Translations under genes and position numbers: made by a program
Notes under the pieces: model-generated
Seen by the model: the letters and a program-made list of their open reading frames with translations, nothing else
Database searches by the model: none
What the model was told of the DNA's origin: nothing
From: Podocnemis expansa
Lineage: Eukaryota > Chordata > Testudines > Podocnemididae
Reading direction: 5' to 3'
Length of the DNA: 64,000 nt
Assembly (NCBI GenBank): GCA_007922195.1
Contig: ML682008.1
Coordinates: 4,415,077-4,479,076, forward strand
Part shown: positions 23,600 through 33,404 of the stretch, one piece after another
How the letters are laid out: every line of letters begins with the position of its first letter
How positions within the stretch are numbered: the stretch's first letter is position 1

Positions 23600-23718
23600 C
23601 AATCAATCAATCAATCAAATCATAGGGCTGGAAGGGACCTCATGAGATCATCGAGTCCAACCCCCTGGGAATTGAACCCAGGACCTTCTGCATATTAAGC
23701 AGAGGTGCTAGCCACTAA
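23600..23718 (-). mobile_element. tRNA-derived SINE with CR1-like tail (tortoise PolIII/SINE type)
   Basis: On the minus strand a tRNA-like part comes first. It has GTGGCTAGCACC at the A-box/D-arm position, a five-pair anticodon stem TCTGC/GCAGA, then GGTCCTGGGTTCAATTCC with the B box. It is followed by GGGGGTTGGACTCGATGATC and CTCATGAGGTCCCTTCCAGC, a CR1-type 3' tail, and TGATTGATTGATTG repeats. A tRNA head joined to a CR1 tail is the known design of turtle PolIII/SINEs, which borrow CR1 machinery. The 5' end of the tRNA part is truncated. It lies inside an older CR1. Confidence 0.75.
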
Positions 23719-24740
23719 TAATGGTATCCCCCAGGGGTCTGTACTGGAACCACTGCTGTTCAACATATTCGTAAAAGAGTCTGGGAAAAGGAGTAAACAG
23801 TGAGGTAGCAAAGTCTACAAATGATGGAGAATTATTCAAGGTAGTTAAGCACAAAGAGGACTGTGAAGAGTTACAAAGGGATCTCAGAAAACTGCATGAC
23901 TGCGCAACAAAATGGCAGATTCAATTCAATGCTGATAAATGCAAAATAATGTACTTTGAAAACATAAGTCAATTATATATACAAAACAATGGGTTCTAAA
24001 TTAGCTGTTATTAATCAAGAAAAATCTTGGAGTCATTTAGAATAGTTATATAACAAACTATTAGAATTGAAACACTACAGAGAAGCACTGTTATCATGTC
24101 CCCTTTCAATCTCCTCCAGAGAATAGCAACATGAATGATTGCAGGTCTGGAGCACTTGAACTGAAACACTACAGAAACGATTAGGTACATGGACAAGTTT
24201 CTACATGAGGAGAGATTTAAACAGTTGCATTGCGCAACTTGGAAAATAGATGACTAAAGGGAGATGTGATAGAAGTCTATAAAATCATGAATGATGTGGA
24301 AAAAGTAAATAAGGAAGTGTTATTTACTCCTTCCTATAAGACAAGAACCAGATTAGCCAATTAAATAAATAGGCAGCAGGCTTAAAATAAACTGAAGGAT
24401 ATACTTTACACAATGCATTGTCAATCTCTGGAGTTAATTGTCGGGGAGTGTTGTGAAGGCCAAGTATAATTCGGTTAAAAAAAATGGAAATTCATGGTGA
24501 ATTAGTCCATCTATAACTATTAATAAAAATTGTGAGGAATGCAATTCCACGCTCTGTGTTTTCCTGTGCCTTTGAGTGCCAGATGGTAGTGCTGGATGAG
24601 AAGAGACAGAATCCACTTGACAAATGCCCTGATCTGCTAATTTCCTTTGAAGCACTTAGCATTGACTATGGTCAGAAGACAGGGTACTGGGCTAAAAGGA
24701 CTATTCGTCTGACCGAGTATGGGCATGTGTATAAATGAGA

Positions 24741-25012
24741 TTTTTCTTTTGAGTAAACAAATTTGTTTATTTTTATCCAAAGGAGGTTCAAATTGTGGAG
24801 AGTGTGTCTGCCAAAAAGAACTGATGACTGGGGGCTGTTTTCCCCTCTTCAAAGTTGACAAACCGGAGGGGAAAAGTTTGCATCTGGTAATTAAGAAATT
24901 GGTGCAGACTGATTTGGGGAGACTTGGGTTTGGAAGGGTAAATTGGGGACGCCCTGCAAAAGACTGACTACCGTATGTTGATGGTGGCCAGCGTGAGCTT
25001 GAGTAAACAGGG
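24741..25012. other. No gene or repeat recognised
   Basis: Short gap between two plus-strand CR1 copies. No recognisable element. Confidence 0.4.
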
Positions 25013-25948
25013 TACTGCAGGTATTAGTTCTGGATCTGGTTTTGTTCAGTTTTTTTTTCTCCATCAATGATTTAGAAGATGCCATAGGGAGTACACTTAT
25101 AAAGTTTGCTGATGATACCAAGCTGGGAGGGGTTGAAAGTGCTTTGGAGGATAGAATCACAATTCAAAGTCATTTGAACAAACTGATGAAATGGTCTGAG
25201 GTAAACAGAATGAAATTCAATAAAGACAAGTGCAAAATACTCCACTTAGGAAGGAACAATCCATTGCGCGCTCATGCGCGTGGACGTGCACGCGCATGCG
25301 CACACACGCACACACACGCACACAAGAGGTAATGACTGCCTAGGATGGAGTACTATGGAAAGGAATCTGGGTGTCACAGTTGATCACAAGCTAAATATGA
25401 GTCATCAGTGTAACACTGTTCCAAAAAAAGCAATCCCCATTCTGTGATGTATTAACAGGAATATTGCAAGTAAGACACGAGAATTCTTCTGCTCTGCTAA
25501 GCCCTAATTAGGCCTCAGCTGGAGTATTGTGTCCAGTTCTGGGTGCCTCATTTTGGGAAAGATATGGACAAATTGTGGAAAGTCCAGAGAATAGCAACAT
25601 GAATGATTGAAGGTCTGGAACACTTAAGAGGAAAATTTGAAAGAGCTGGGTTTTGTTTAGTCTGGAAAAGAGTAGACTGAAAGGGGACATAACAGTTTTC
25701 AAATGCCTAAAAGGTTGTTATAAGGAAGGAGGAGGGGTGAAAATATTCTCCTTAATTACCGATGATAGGGCAAGAAGCAATGGACTTAAATTACAGCAAG
25801 GGAGGTGTAGGTTGGACATGAAGAAAAAATTCCTGTCAAGGTGATGCATCACTGTAATAAGCTGCCTAGACAGGCTGTGGAATCTCCGCCTTTGGAAGCT
25901 TTTAAGAGTAGTTTAGACAGGAACCTGCCAGGGATGATTTAAGAGGGA
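25013..25948 (+). mobile_element. CR1 LINE copy, left part (split by a nested CR1)
   Basis: Plus-strand CR1 starting in the polymerase. The frame 25042-25332 has FSFFFSINDLEDAIGSTLIKF, then FADDTKLGG, then [18 protein letters not shown], the usual catalytic and post-catalytic CR1 blocks. It continues through a broken C-terminal region ([20 protein letters not shown] and LKGDITVFKCLKG frames) to GGATGATTTAAGAGGG at about 25947. The 3' end resumes at 28908 after a minus-strand CR1. A 61-bp alternating purine-pyrimidine tract sits in its coding region. Confidence 0.8.
25265..25325. repeat. Alternating purine-pyrimidine tract (Z-DNA-prone)
   Basis: GCGCG, ATGCGCGTGGACGTGCACGC and CACACACGCACACACACGCA steps form about 60 bp of nearly uninterrupted CG/CA/TG alternation, placed within CR1 coding sequence. 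Such tracts favour left-handed helix formation and are prone to length change. Confidence 0.85.
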
Positions 25949-26309
25949 ACTTCATAGAACCACAGGGTTGGAAGGGACTTCATGAGCTCATCTAGTCCAG
26001 CCCGCTGCCAAAAAAAGCAGGACCTCTCCCACTAAATTATCCCAGCCAGAGTTTTATCCAGCTGGGCCTTAAACATCTCCAGAGACGGAGATTCCACCAC
26101 CTCCTAGGTTGCCCATTCCAATGCTTTGCCACACTCCTAGTAAGAAAGTTTTTCCTAATATCCAGCATCAATCTCCCCAGCTGCAACTTGAAACCATTGC
26201 TCCTTGTTCTATCCTCTGTTACTACTGAGAACAGCTGAACTCCATCCTCCTTGGAGCATCCATTCAAGTAGTTGAAAGTTGCTATCAAATCCCCACTCAG
26301 TCTTCTCTT

Positions 26310-27659
26310 CTACAGGCTAAATAAGCCTAAGTCCTTCAGTCTTTCTTCATAGGGCTTTTGCTCCAGCATCTTGATCATTTTTGTTGTCCTCCACTGGACT
26401 CTTTCTAATTTGTCCACGTCCTTTTTGTAGTGGGGAGCCCAAAACTGGACATAGTATTCCACCTGCGGCCTCACCAGTGCCGAATGGAGGGGAATGATCA
26501 CATCCCTTGATATGCTGGCAGCGCTTCTTCTGATGCAGCCCAGTATGCCACTGGCCTTTTTGACAGCAAGAGCACACTGCTGACTCGTATCCAGCTTCCC
26601 ATCCACCAGGACCCCCAGGTCCTTTTCTATGGTGCTGCTACTTAGCTGATTGTTCCCCACCCTGTGGCAGTGCATGGGGTTTTTCTGTCCCAAGTGCAGG
26701 ATTTTGCACTTGTCCTTGTTGAACCTCGTGAGATTTCTATTGGCCCACTGCTCCAATTTGTCAAGGTCTTCCTGAATCTTCTCCCTGCCCTCCAGCGTGT
26801 CTACTGTTTCCCCCAGCTTGGTGTCATCCGTAAACTTACTGAGAATGCAGTCTATTCCATCATCCAGATCATTAATGAAAATGTTGAACAGAACTGGCCC
26901 CAGGACCAACTCCTGGGGCACACCACTCGTTACGGTTGCCAACTAGACATGGATCCATTGATTCCTACATGCTGAAATGGTTGATCTAGCCAGTTTTCTA
27001 TCCACCTTACAGTCCACTCATCCAACCCATACTTTCCTTAACTTGCTGATGAGAATGCTGTGGGAAACCATATCAAAAGCCTTGCTAAAGTCAAGGTATA
27101 TCACAGCAACAGCTCTTCCTGCATCCACAAATCCAGTCATCTCATCATAGAAGGTGATGAGGTTGGTCAGGCATGATTTGCCCTTGGTGAATCCATGCTG
27201 ACTGTTCCTGACCACTGTATTTTCCTCCAGGTGTTTCAGGATGGATTCTTTGAGAATCTGCTCCATGATTTTTCCAGGAATTGAGGTGAAGCTGACCGGT
27301 CTGTAATTCCTGGATCCTCCTTTTTTCCCTTTCTTGAAGATAGGCACTATATCTGCTTTTTTCCAGTCCTCCAGCACCTCCCCCGTTCTCCATGAGTTTT
27401 CAAAGATAATGGCCAGTGGTACTGCTACCTCATCAGCCAACTCCCTCAGCACACTCGGATGCAGGTCGTCCGGCCCCAAGGACTTGTGCACATCCAGCTT
27501 CTTTAGGTAGTCCCTAACCTGACCTTCCATAACCAAGGGCCTTTCTTCTTCTCTCCAATCTGCCAAACCCAGTGAAGTGGGCTGGGAGCTGGCCCTCCCT
27601 GCGAAAACTGAAGTAAGAAAAGCATTGAGCACTTCAGCTTTTTCCTCATCCTCCATCAC
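26310..27659 (-). pseudogene. CR1 reverse transcriptase, frameshifted
   Basis: Two frames together make one CR1 polymerase. 27018-27659 (213 aa) has SLGPDDLHPSVLRELADEVA, then [36 protein letters not shown] and [16 protein letters not shown], which holds the first catalytic Asp. 26310-26942 (210 aa) starts at [20 protein letters not shown] and has the catalytic box as FTDD instead of the usual FADD, then [19 protein letters not shown] and the C-terminal half. The break lies near 26943-27040. The change of Gly to Glu in the PQG box and the FTDD change both argue that this copy is dead. The distal C-terminus continues in the frame 26037-26288. Confidence 0.85.
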
Positions 27660-28009
27660 AAGGATACCTGCGCTATACAGTAAGGGACCTACACTAGCCC
27701 TGATCCTCCTCTTGTTATTGACATACTTGTAGAACCTCTACCTGTTATCCTTCACATCCCTTGCTAGCCGCAACTCCAATTGCCCTTTGGCCTTTCTGAT
27801 TTTTATCCCTGCAGTCCCGAGCAATATCTTTATATGCCTCCTTAGTCATCTGTCCAAGCTTCCACTTCCTGTAAGCTTCCTTTTTATGCTTTTAGCTCAG
27901 TGCAGAGTTCTCTGTTAAGCCGCACTGGGTGCCTTCCACATTTGCTCTTCTTTCTGCTCATCGGAATGGTATCTTCCTGTGCCCTTAGCAGGGTTTCTTT
28001 AAAATGCAG

Positions 28010-28780
28010 CTAGCTCTCTTGGACACCTTTCCCCTTCAAATCAGCCTCCCAAGGGATCCTGTCCATCAGTTCCCTGAGGGAGCCAAAATCTGCTTTTCTG
28101 AAGTCCAGGATCTGCGTTTTGCTTCTTTCCTTTTTTCCATTAATGGGCATCTTGAACTCTGTCATCTCATGATCACTGCTGCCCAGGTTGCCATTCACTT
28201 CAACATCCCCAATCAATTCTTCTCTGTTTGTGAGCAGCAGGTTGAGAGGTGCAAGCCCCCTAGTTGATTCCTCCAGCATTTGTACCAGGAAATTGTCCTC
28301 AACACTCTCCAAAAACTTCCTGGATTGCCTGTGAACTGTTGTATTGGTCTCCCAGCAGGTGTCAGGATAAGTGAAGTCCCCCAAGAGAACCAGGGCCTGT
28401 GATCTGGAAACTTCTGCCATTTGTCCATAGAATGCCTCATCCACCTCCTCCTCCTGGTCTGGAGGTCTATAGCAGACACACACAACAACATCCCCATTGT
28501 TGCCCTCTCCTCTAAGCTTAATCCACAGATTTTCTGCTGGCTCATTTCCACTTCCATAATGGAGCTCTGAGCAGTCACAGAGCTCTTTTACATATAGTGC
28601 TACTCCTTCCCCTCTTCTTCCCTGCCTGTCCTTCCTGAACAGCTTATACCCATTCGTGGCAGAGCTCCAGTCATGCAAGCTATCCCACCATGTCTCTGTT
28701 ATTCCAATTATATCATAGTTCCTTGTCTTCGCCAGTACTACCAATTCTTCCTGCTTGTTTCCCAGGCTCCTTGCATTCAT
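28010..28780 (-). pseudogene. CR1 apurinic-like endonuclease domain
   Basis: A 256-aa open frame starting MNARSLGNKQEELVVLAKTR, the normal start of the CR1 endonuclease. It keeps GITETWW (Glu29, metal ligand), GRRGEGVALYVKE, VCVCYRPPDQEEE, a GDFTYPDTCWE box (Asp135) and SSDHE (Asp203/His204). In the family the third box reads GDFNYPD, so the conserved Asn of the Asp-x-Asn pair is Thr137 here, which should impair cleavage. The enzyme would nick the target DNA strand to prime reverse transcription. The downstream polymerase is in a different frame, so no full-length protein can be made from this copy. Confidence 0.85.
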
Positions 28781-28907
28781 GTACAGGCACTTAAGATACC
28801 AGGCTGATTTGCCCTACTTTCCCATGTCGATTTTCATTTCTATTGCATCTACCTCCTAGTATTTTCTCCTTGCGTTGTCCTCCTGCACCTGTCTCAGGTA
28901 TTAAAGC

Positions 28908-28970
28908 TTGATTCTGCCATGAGTGCAGGGAGCTGGATTCATGGTCCTTTACAGTTTCTGTGATTCTATG
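28908..28970 (+). mobile_element. CR1 3' end, right part of the split copy at 25013
   Basis: TTGATTCTGCCATGAGTGCA, then GGGAGCTGGATTC, then TTTCTGTGATTCTATG is a plus-strand CR1 3' terminus without its body. It directly continues the sequence broken off at about 25947. The closest intact parallel in the window is 40430-40500. Confidence 0.75.
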
Positions 28971-29068
28971 TTTAAGGCATCCACGGCTGTAAGGTAAAAC
29001 CCTTTGCTTGTCTGGGTGATCTCCAAAGCTCCACTGTGGAGCTAAATTAATTCCTCCTTTGTATATAG

Positions 29069-29842
29069 CAGGCATGTTCAAACTGTGGGTTGCAAGCCAC
29101 ATGCGGCTCTTCAAAGGTAAAAGTGCCGCTCCTGAAGAATTCAGGAGAACAGCCCCATCAATGCTCCTGGCCCCACCCGGAGACATTCTTCCTGGCACCA
29201 GCCTGGGGGACAGTTCAAGTCTCCAGTCCCCTGAGCATTCTTCAGATGAATGCTCAGAACGGAGCAGTGCACCCCCCTGCATAGGCTGGTTGGCCAGGTA
29301 AGGTAAAGGAGGTTGGGAGGGGGGTCCTCTTCCCTGCCACGGCGGAGCCAGACAGAGGTTTCCCTTTTCCCCTTGCTGCAGGGGTGGGGTAGGGGTGCCT
29401 TTTCCCTGCTGGACCAGAGGGGGCCGGACCAGAGGTTTCCCTTTCCCTCCACTGTGGCCAGAGCCTGGTGGGAGGTTTTTTTCCCCTGCCATGGCCAGAG
29501 CCGGGCAGGTATTTCTCTTCTTCTACCCCAGCTCCCAGGGAAGCAGTGCAGAGGACACATTTTAGACAACTCCAGAAACCAAAACGGGTAGCTGCCCGTA
29601 CCCCAGCTAAGTTTTTATAGACCTAGTTTTCATTGTAACTTTATGTAATTGTTAGAATTTGACATTAGTTGATTGTAGGATCAGTGTTTGCCCTCTTTTT
29701 ACAATAAAATTAAACCGTTCAATACATTTTAAATTTAGGAATTTTAGAGTAGGTAAAAGTATGGATATGCCTCAGTGCAGCTCTTGAAGATTTCATAATC
29801 AACTTGTGTGGCTCTTGAGTTCTGTAAGTTTGGCCACCACTG
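29069..29842 (+). mobile_element. 774-bp hAT element with G+C-rich interior
   Basis: A perfect 8-bp duplication GTATATAG flanks it (29061-29068 and 29843-29850). The ends, CAGGCATGTTCAAACTGTGG and TAAGTTTGGCCACCACTG, and the internal landmarks near each end match the 187-189-bp elements at 10900 and 22151. Between them lies about 580 bp absent from those copies. It includes a G+C-rich tract (29140-29540) with imperfect repeats of CAGAGGTTTCCCTTTCCC and GCCACGGCGGAGCC type, and an AT-rich tract (29600-29750). The long frames in the G+C-rich part on both strands show no domain. Non-autonomous. Confidence 0.85.
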
Positions 29843-29850
29843 GTATATAG

Positions 29851-30334
29851 TCTTTTTAGTCCCTAAAATTTGAGGTTCATACATTAGTGATCTCTCCACT
29901 GGCGGAGTGAAGAAGCTGAGTTAGGGTAAGTGGTGGAATATAATTTATGCAATATTACATATCATGACTTTTGATCTTCTCTCCCACTACTACACATAAG
30001 GCAGAAGTAGCTGCTCTGAAGTGAAGTGAATTACATCAGCATAAGAGCAGAACCAGGCTCTTTAAGTTTTTCATATCCAGATATTTCCCATCTGGGAAAA
30101 ATTGCTTATAGAAAAGGATTTCTTGATCTGATAGCTTTCATCTTGGGGTCATGAACAGCTTTACAGTGTTAAATGGGAAAGGGGTCCTAGCTAGATGGAA
30201 GGAGACTCTTCAGATGCTTCCAGTATGTAAAATGGGTTGTGGTATACCCCCCTGACAAGGTCATATAAAATTACTAAACTCCACCATCCCTTTTTCTCTC
30301 CACCCATGCTAACAACATTTATTTCATCTTTGAA
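29851..30334. other. No gene or repeat recognised
   Basis: Unique-looking sequence between a hAT element and a MIR. Confidence 0.45.
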
Positions 30335-30500
30335 CAGAGAGAAAGACTGGTCTATTGGTTATAACTATAGTCCAAGACGGTCAAGATTTGGAGTCAAGTC
30401 CCTGTTCTGCCATGGACTTCATGTGTGAACTTGGTCACATTGCTCTCTGTCCACCTACTTCTTCATAGGGCTGATATAAATGTAATGCAAGAACTACACT
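30335..30500 (+). mobile_element. MIR-like SINE
   Basis: The tRNA-derived head is recognisable (GGTCTATTGGTTATAACTAT, GGAGTCAAGTCCCTGTTCTG), followed by the core CCATGGACTTCATGTGTGAACTTGGTCACAT and the 3' part CTTCATAGGGCTGATATAAATG. More complete than the copy at 11510 but diverged. Confidence 0.65.
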
Positions 30501-30806
30501 TTCACACTGAGATGGTGAAGCTGGATAATTTTGTCTGGAGTAGTAGAGTCTATTGTTCTGATTCCTCCTTTGTGTTTTTGAATCAGGAGTGTCTTTAATT
30601 TTGCATTAGTGCAATAAGTATCCATATCTGCCATGAAACTTATGGAGAACCCGAAACTGCATCCGCACCAACCACAGCAGGTGTGGATGCCTGCCGCACA
30701 AATGCAAAATTAAAGACTTTTTGTTGTGCTAGTGTGGTCACCCAGAACAGGTCATGGAACACATAACAACTCAGTGTCTGATTCAGAGAAACAAAGGTGG
30801 TATCAC

Positions 30807-31136
30807 CAGGAGCGTCGCTGCCCCGGGAAAGACGCAGGGCATGGGCCGCACCCCATGGCCCCAGTTCTCCGCTAGGGCCCGATCTGGCCTTGGGCTCCTG
30901 TTGCTGCCTGCCTGGCCCTGGATCCCCCGGCAGGGCCAGGGCCGCGAGAGGCTGTCACTGTCGCAGATGGCCTGGCCTGAATCCCAGGCCAGAGACCGGG
31001 CTGGGAGCAGCAGCCGTGCCCTGGGTCACTGGCATGGGATGGGGCTCGGAGATGCAAGGGCTGGGCTGGACACTCGGGACACGGCACTGGGACTTGGGGC
31101 ACATGTCCTGTATGTCAGGCACCAGTGATGCCCTTG
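30807..31136. mobile_element. G+C-rich hAT element, 330 bp
   Basis: A perfect 8-bp duplication GGTATCAC (30799-30806 and 31137-31144) surrounds ends CAGGAGCGTCGCTG and, inverted, CAAGGGCATCACTG. The interior is very G+C-rich with CCTGGCC/GGGCCAGG steps. Overlapping open frames on both strands (for example 30797-31267) cross the element boundaries and have no domain, so I do not treat them as genes. Confidence 0.85.
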
Positions 31137-31144
31137 GGTATCAC

Positions 31145-31480
31145 AGCGATGTGGCTGTAGCCCCAGACAAGGGACATCAGTACTTTTTAATGAGGTGTTT
31201 TTGTGTAACTTCATGTAAACTCCGTTCAGCTTTTCACACTTCATCAGGGTTGAAGTTGCATTGTTGAAGGTTAAACGGAATGGTCCCAAAAAGGCTTATG
31301 TGAATTCAAAGGGTAATGAGGAATATTGTTAAAGTCCTGGTGAATGGGAAGCTGTTTGTTTTCCACAATCCTCTGGAATTCCCAAAAGGTAGTGGCATCA
31401 TGGTGAATGGATGTGGAAGCAGCATTTAACAGCACTAATAGTTAGGCTTTGGGGGTTGACTCCAGTGTTTAGCTGGACAT
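31145..31480. other. No gene recognised
   Basis: Sequence of unknown origin between a hAT element and a LINE relic. It may contain further eroded LINE sequence. Confidence 0.4.
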
Positions 31481-31540
31481 CAACAAGTCACATACAGCTA
31501 CTTATGGTTCACATTAGTGTACAGTACACAAGGGCCTTCA

Positions 31541-31990
31541 CTAATGTCTGTAGCATAGATGCCAGTACCCCCAGCTGTTGCTTGCCAGTTTCTGGACCAG
31601 ATTGACCCTTGTCTTCACCTTGGCAGCCACCTTCTTCAGCTGATTGTGGAAGGTTATTGTGTGATCCAGCTTCACTCTGAGGTGGGTTAGAGTTGGATCA
31701 CATAACAGTTTTGTCATGCTTTCAGGGTGCACTAATAATTATTATTCTCAAAAGGGAATCCAAAGGCCTGTTTTGTGAGGATTTGACTTCAGCCTCCATC
31801 TCCAGAAATATTCCTCCATGGTGTTTAGATTGCCGTTAAAAGTAGATTTAATGTTGTAGAAAGTGTTCCAGAAAATATATGGTGTGTTTCGTGGCCCTGA
31901 GAAGGGCCACTGTGGTGGATTCACTTGTTGTTCTGAAGATTGGGAGATAGTTGAGCAATGTTTGGTCATCAAGTTGATGACATTGGTCAT
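31541..31990 (-). pseudogene. Decayed non-CR1 LINE reverse transcriptase
   Basis: Minus-strand frames 31748-31990 and 31541-31732 carry consecutive polymerase-C-terminal blocks. FNGNLNTMEEYFWRWRLKSNPHKTG matches the conserved Trp-x-Leu-x-x-Asn-Pro-x-Lys-Thr box, and LRVKLDHTITFHNQLKKVAAKVKTRVNLVQKL matches the LGVxLDRTLTFxxHLxxxxxKxxxRxNLxxKLA block. That block is typical of Jockey/RTE-like LINEs and unlike CR1, where the equivalent reads EKDLGVLVDxKLxMSQQC. Frame changes and stops separate the two parts. The clade is not certain. Confidence 0.55.
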
Positions 31991-32039
31991 GATTTGTCAC
32001 AACAGAGTGGGCTGTGTAAGTGCTGCAGTCTTACACCAC

Positions 32040-32110
32040 TCTGTCCCCTAATTCTCCATCAGTGAAATTGGAATAATAGTACTTTCCTACCTCAGAAGTG
32101 TACCGTGAGC
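32040..32110 (+). mobile_element. MIR 3' fragment
   Basis: CCCCTAATTCTCCATCAGTG, then GGAATAATAGTACTTTCCTACC corresponds to the MIR 3' half, where CTCATCTGTAAAATGGGGATAATAGTACCTACC is usual. Head and core are missing. Confidence 0.5.
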
Positions 32111-32834
32111 AGAAATATATTAATGGTTTGGTGGCACACTCAAATACAGTGGTAATGGGAGCCACACAAGTACCTAAAATGGAAACTAGGGATGAAGTTC
32201 CCTCCTCTCTTGCACAATATAACTTTTTCTGTATTCAGGTCTACAGACTAGCCGTAATGGAAGAGTTTATTTATTTATTTTTTTATTTGCAGAGGAGAGG
32301 TTGCCACCTGTTCAGCAGAAGGAAAGTGCAATTTTTGATCACCACTGAAAATATAAATGTTGCCCAGCTGAAAAATTTGCAAAAAAAAAAAAAAAAAATT
32401 AGTTTGTAGTAGGGAGGCAGACAGCTGCTTGTTTCTTTGCTATAATTAAGCTCCAAAACTCCATAGTTCACTTATGTGGTTTTGGGGGATGGAAGTGGAG
32501 TGACTACTTAGAAAAAACAACTTGCTACATAAAGCTGGAATGGTGGTAGGCAATGAAAGTCTGTTTGGGGTTTTTTTGGTTTTTGTTTTGAGTAATTTCA
32601 GGGTCATTACCTAGGTTTAGCCCAGCTGATTAATGACTTCAGAGAATAGTGCTGGCACATTACAGGGATTCCTGACTTTTCTTCTGCTACCAAACAGCTT
32701 GTCACTGTGAGGTTGTGGTTTTTTGTTTGTTTGGATTGCCATATCTTGGTCCTTTTGAATGCCTAACAGGAGAGAGAGATTTTCATAATGTTTCATTGGG
32801 GGTAAATGCTTTAAATTCTTCAAGCAACATGGGA
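32111..32834. other. No gene recognised; A-run
   Basis: Unique-looking sequence with an A-run at about 32380-32398 and T/GT-rich patches. No element identified. Confidence 0.45.
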
Positions 32835-32842
32835 CTTTTGGG

Positions 32843-33294
32843 CATGGATGGATTAACCCATGGGCCTGTAGGGCCTGCTGAGTGGTGCTAGGGAGGAGTG
32901 GAGTTGCTCTGGGCTGGAGGCTGGTCTCTTTGTTCCTCTCCTACCCCACATCTCAGCTGGCCAGTCTGTCCCTAGGGGGCAGGGAGGGCTGGTCCAGAAG
33001 TCAGGCTCTGCTCACCAGCCCTGCCCCTGGGCCGGTTGGTACATCCACAGGGGCAAGGCTGACTTCACAGCACAGCCTCTGGAGCGACTGGGCTGCTCCA
33101 GGGGGCCGATCAGCCTGGTTGGGGCTGGCTGGGCCCCAGCACCCAGCCACCCCACCCCAATGCCAGCTCTCCCACAGGGGGCAAGGTTGTAGAGTGGAGG
33201 GGTGCTATGGCCCCAAGTGAGTGCTTCTGGGGCCCCAGATGGGGCTCTGCAGTTCGGGAGGCCCAGGGGCCCAGAAGCCCCTAATTGTCCACTG
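32843..33294. mobile_element. G+C-rich hAT element, 452 bp
   Basis: A perfect 8-bp duplication CTTTTGGG (32835-32842 and 33295-33302) flanks ends CATGGATGGATTAACCC and, inverted, CAGTGGACAATTAGGGG. The GGATTAAC terminal motif links it loosely with the 12185 element. The interior is G+C-rich with GGGCCCC steps. The 112-aa frame inside has no domain. Confidence 0.8.
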
Positions 33295-33404
33295 CTTTTG
33301 GGTATGCTGCTCCTTTTTAAAATTTACCATGCAAAGTGTAAGACACAGATGGTGAGAGCTTTCACAGATGGTTCCAAAGGGGAAGCCGTGTTAGTCTAGT
33401 TCAA

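Larger units (their letters stand above)
22665..24740 (+). mobile_element. Old CR1 LINE copy, interrupted
   Basis: Diverged plus-strand CR1 whose pieces occur in order. 22670-22815 encodes the region before the polymerase (FLEEKLNKSFASVFTAEDA). 23116-23260 is the first polymerase block (INKSPEPENIHPRILKEL, from the usual KSPGPDxIHPRxLKEL). 23440-23600 has the FQKVFDKVPQ block. 23720-23960 and 24190-24480 cover the later polymerase and C-terminal regions, and 24640-24738 the 3' end with ACAGGGTACTGGGCTAAAAG. Stops and indels are frequent. It is interrupted at 22816-23115 and by a SINE at 23600-23718. Confidence 0.7.
25949..28906 (-). mobile_element. CR1 LINE, about 3 kb, nested in another CR1
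   Basis: On the minus strand the element runs from before the endonuclease start (near 28906) to the canonical 3' end at 25949 (CCCTGTGGTTCTATGAAG). It covers the endonuclease, the polymerase and the C-terminal region, but the frame is broken in several places. The flanking plus-strand CR1 reads through from 25947 to 28908 once this copy is removed, so it inserted into the older CR1. The first open reading frame and 5' UTR of a full CR1 are missing. Confidence 0.85.

Noticed and set aside
28791..29591. Open frames of 233 aa and 142 aa on the minus strand rich in Pro and Gly
   Set aside because: They span the boundary between a CR1 and a hAT element and follow a G+C-rich imperfect repeat. No recognisable domain.
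30797..31267. 156-aa open frame as a candidate exon or promoter CpG island
   Set aside because: It starts before and ends after a hAT element bounded by GGTATCAC repeats, so the frame is not older than the insertion and is explained by composition.
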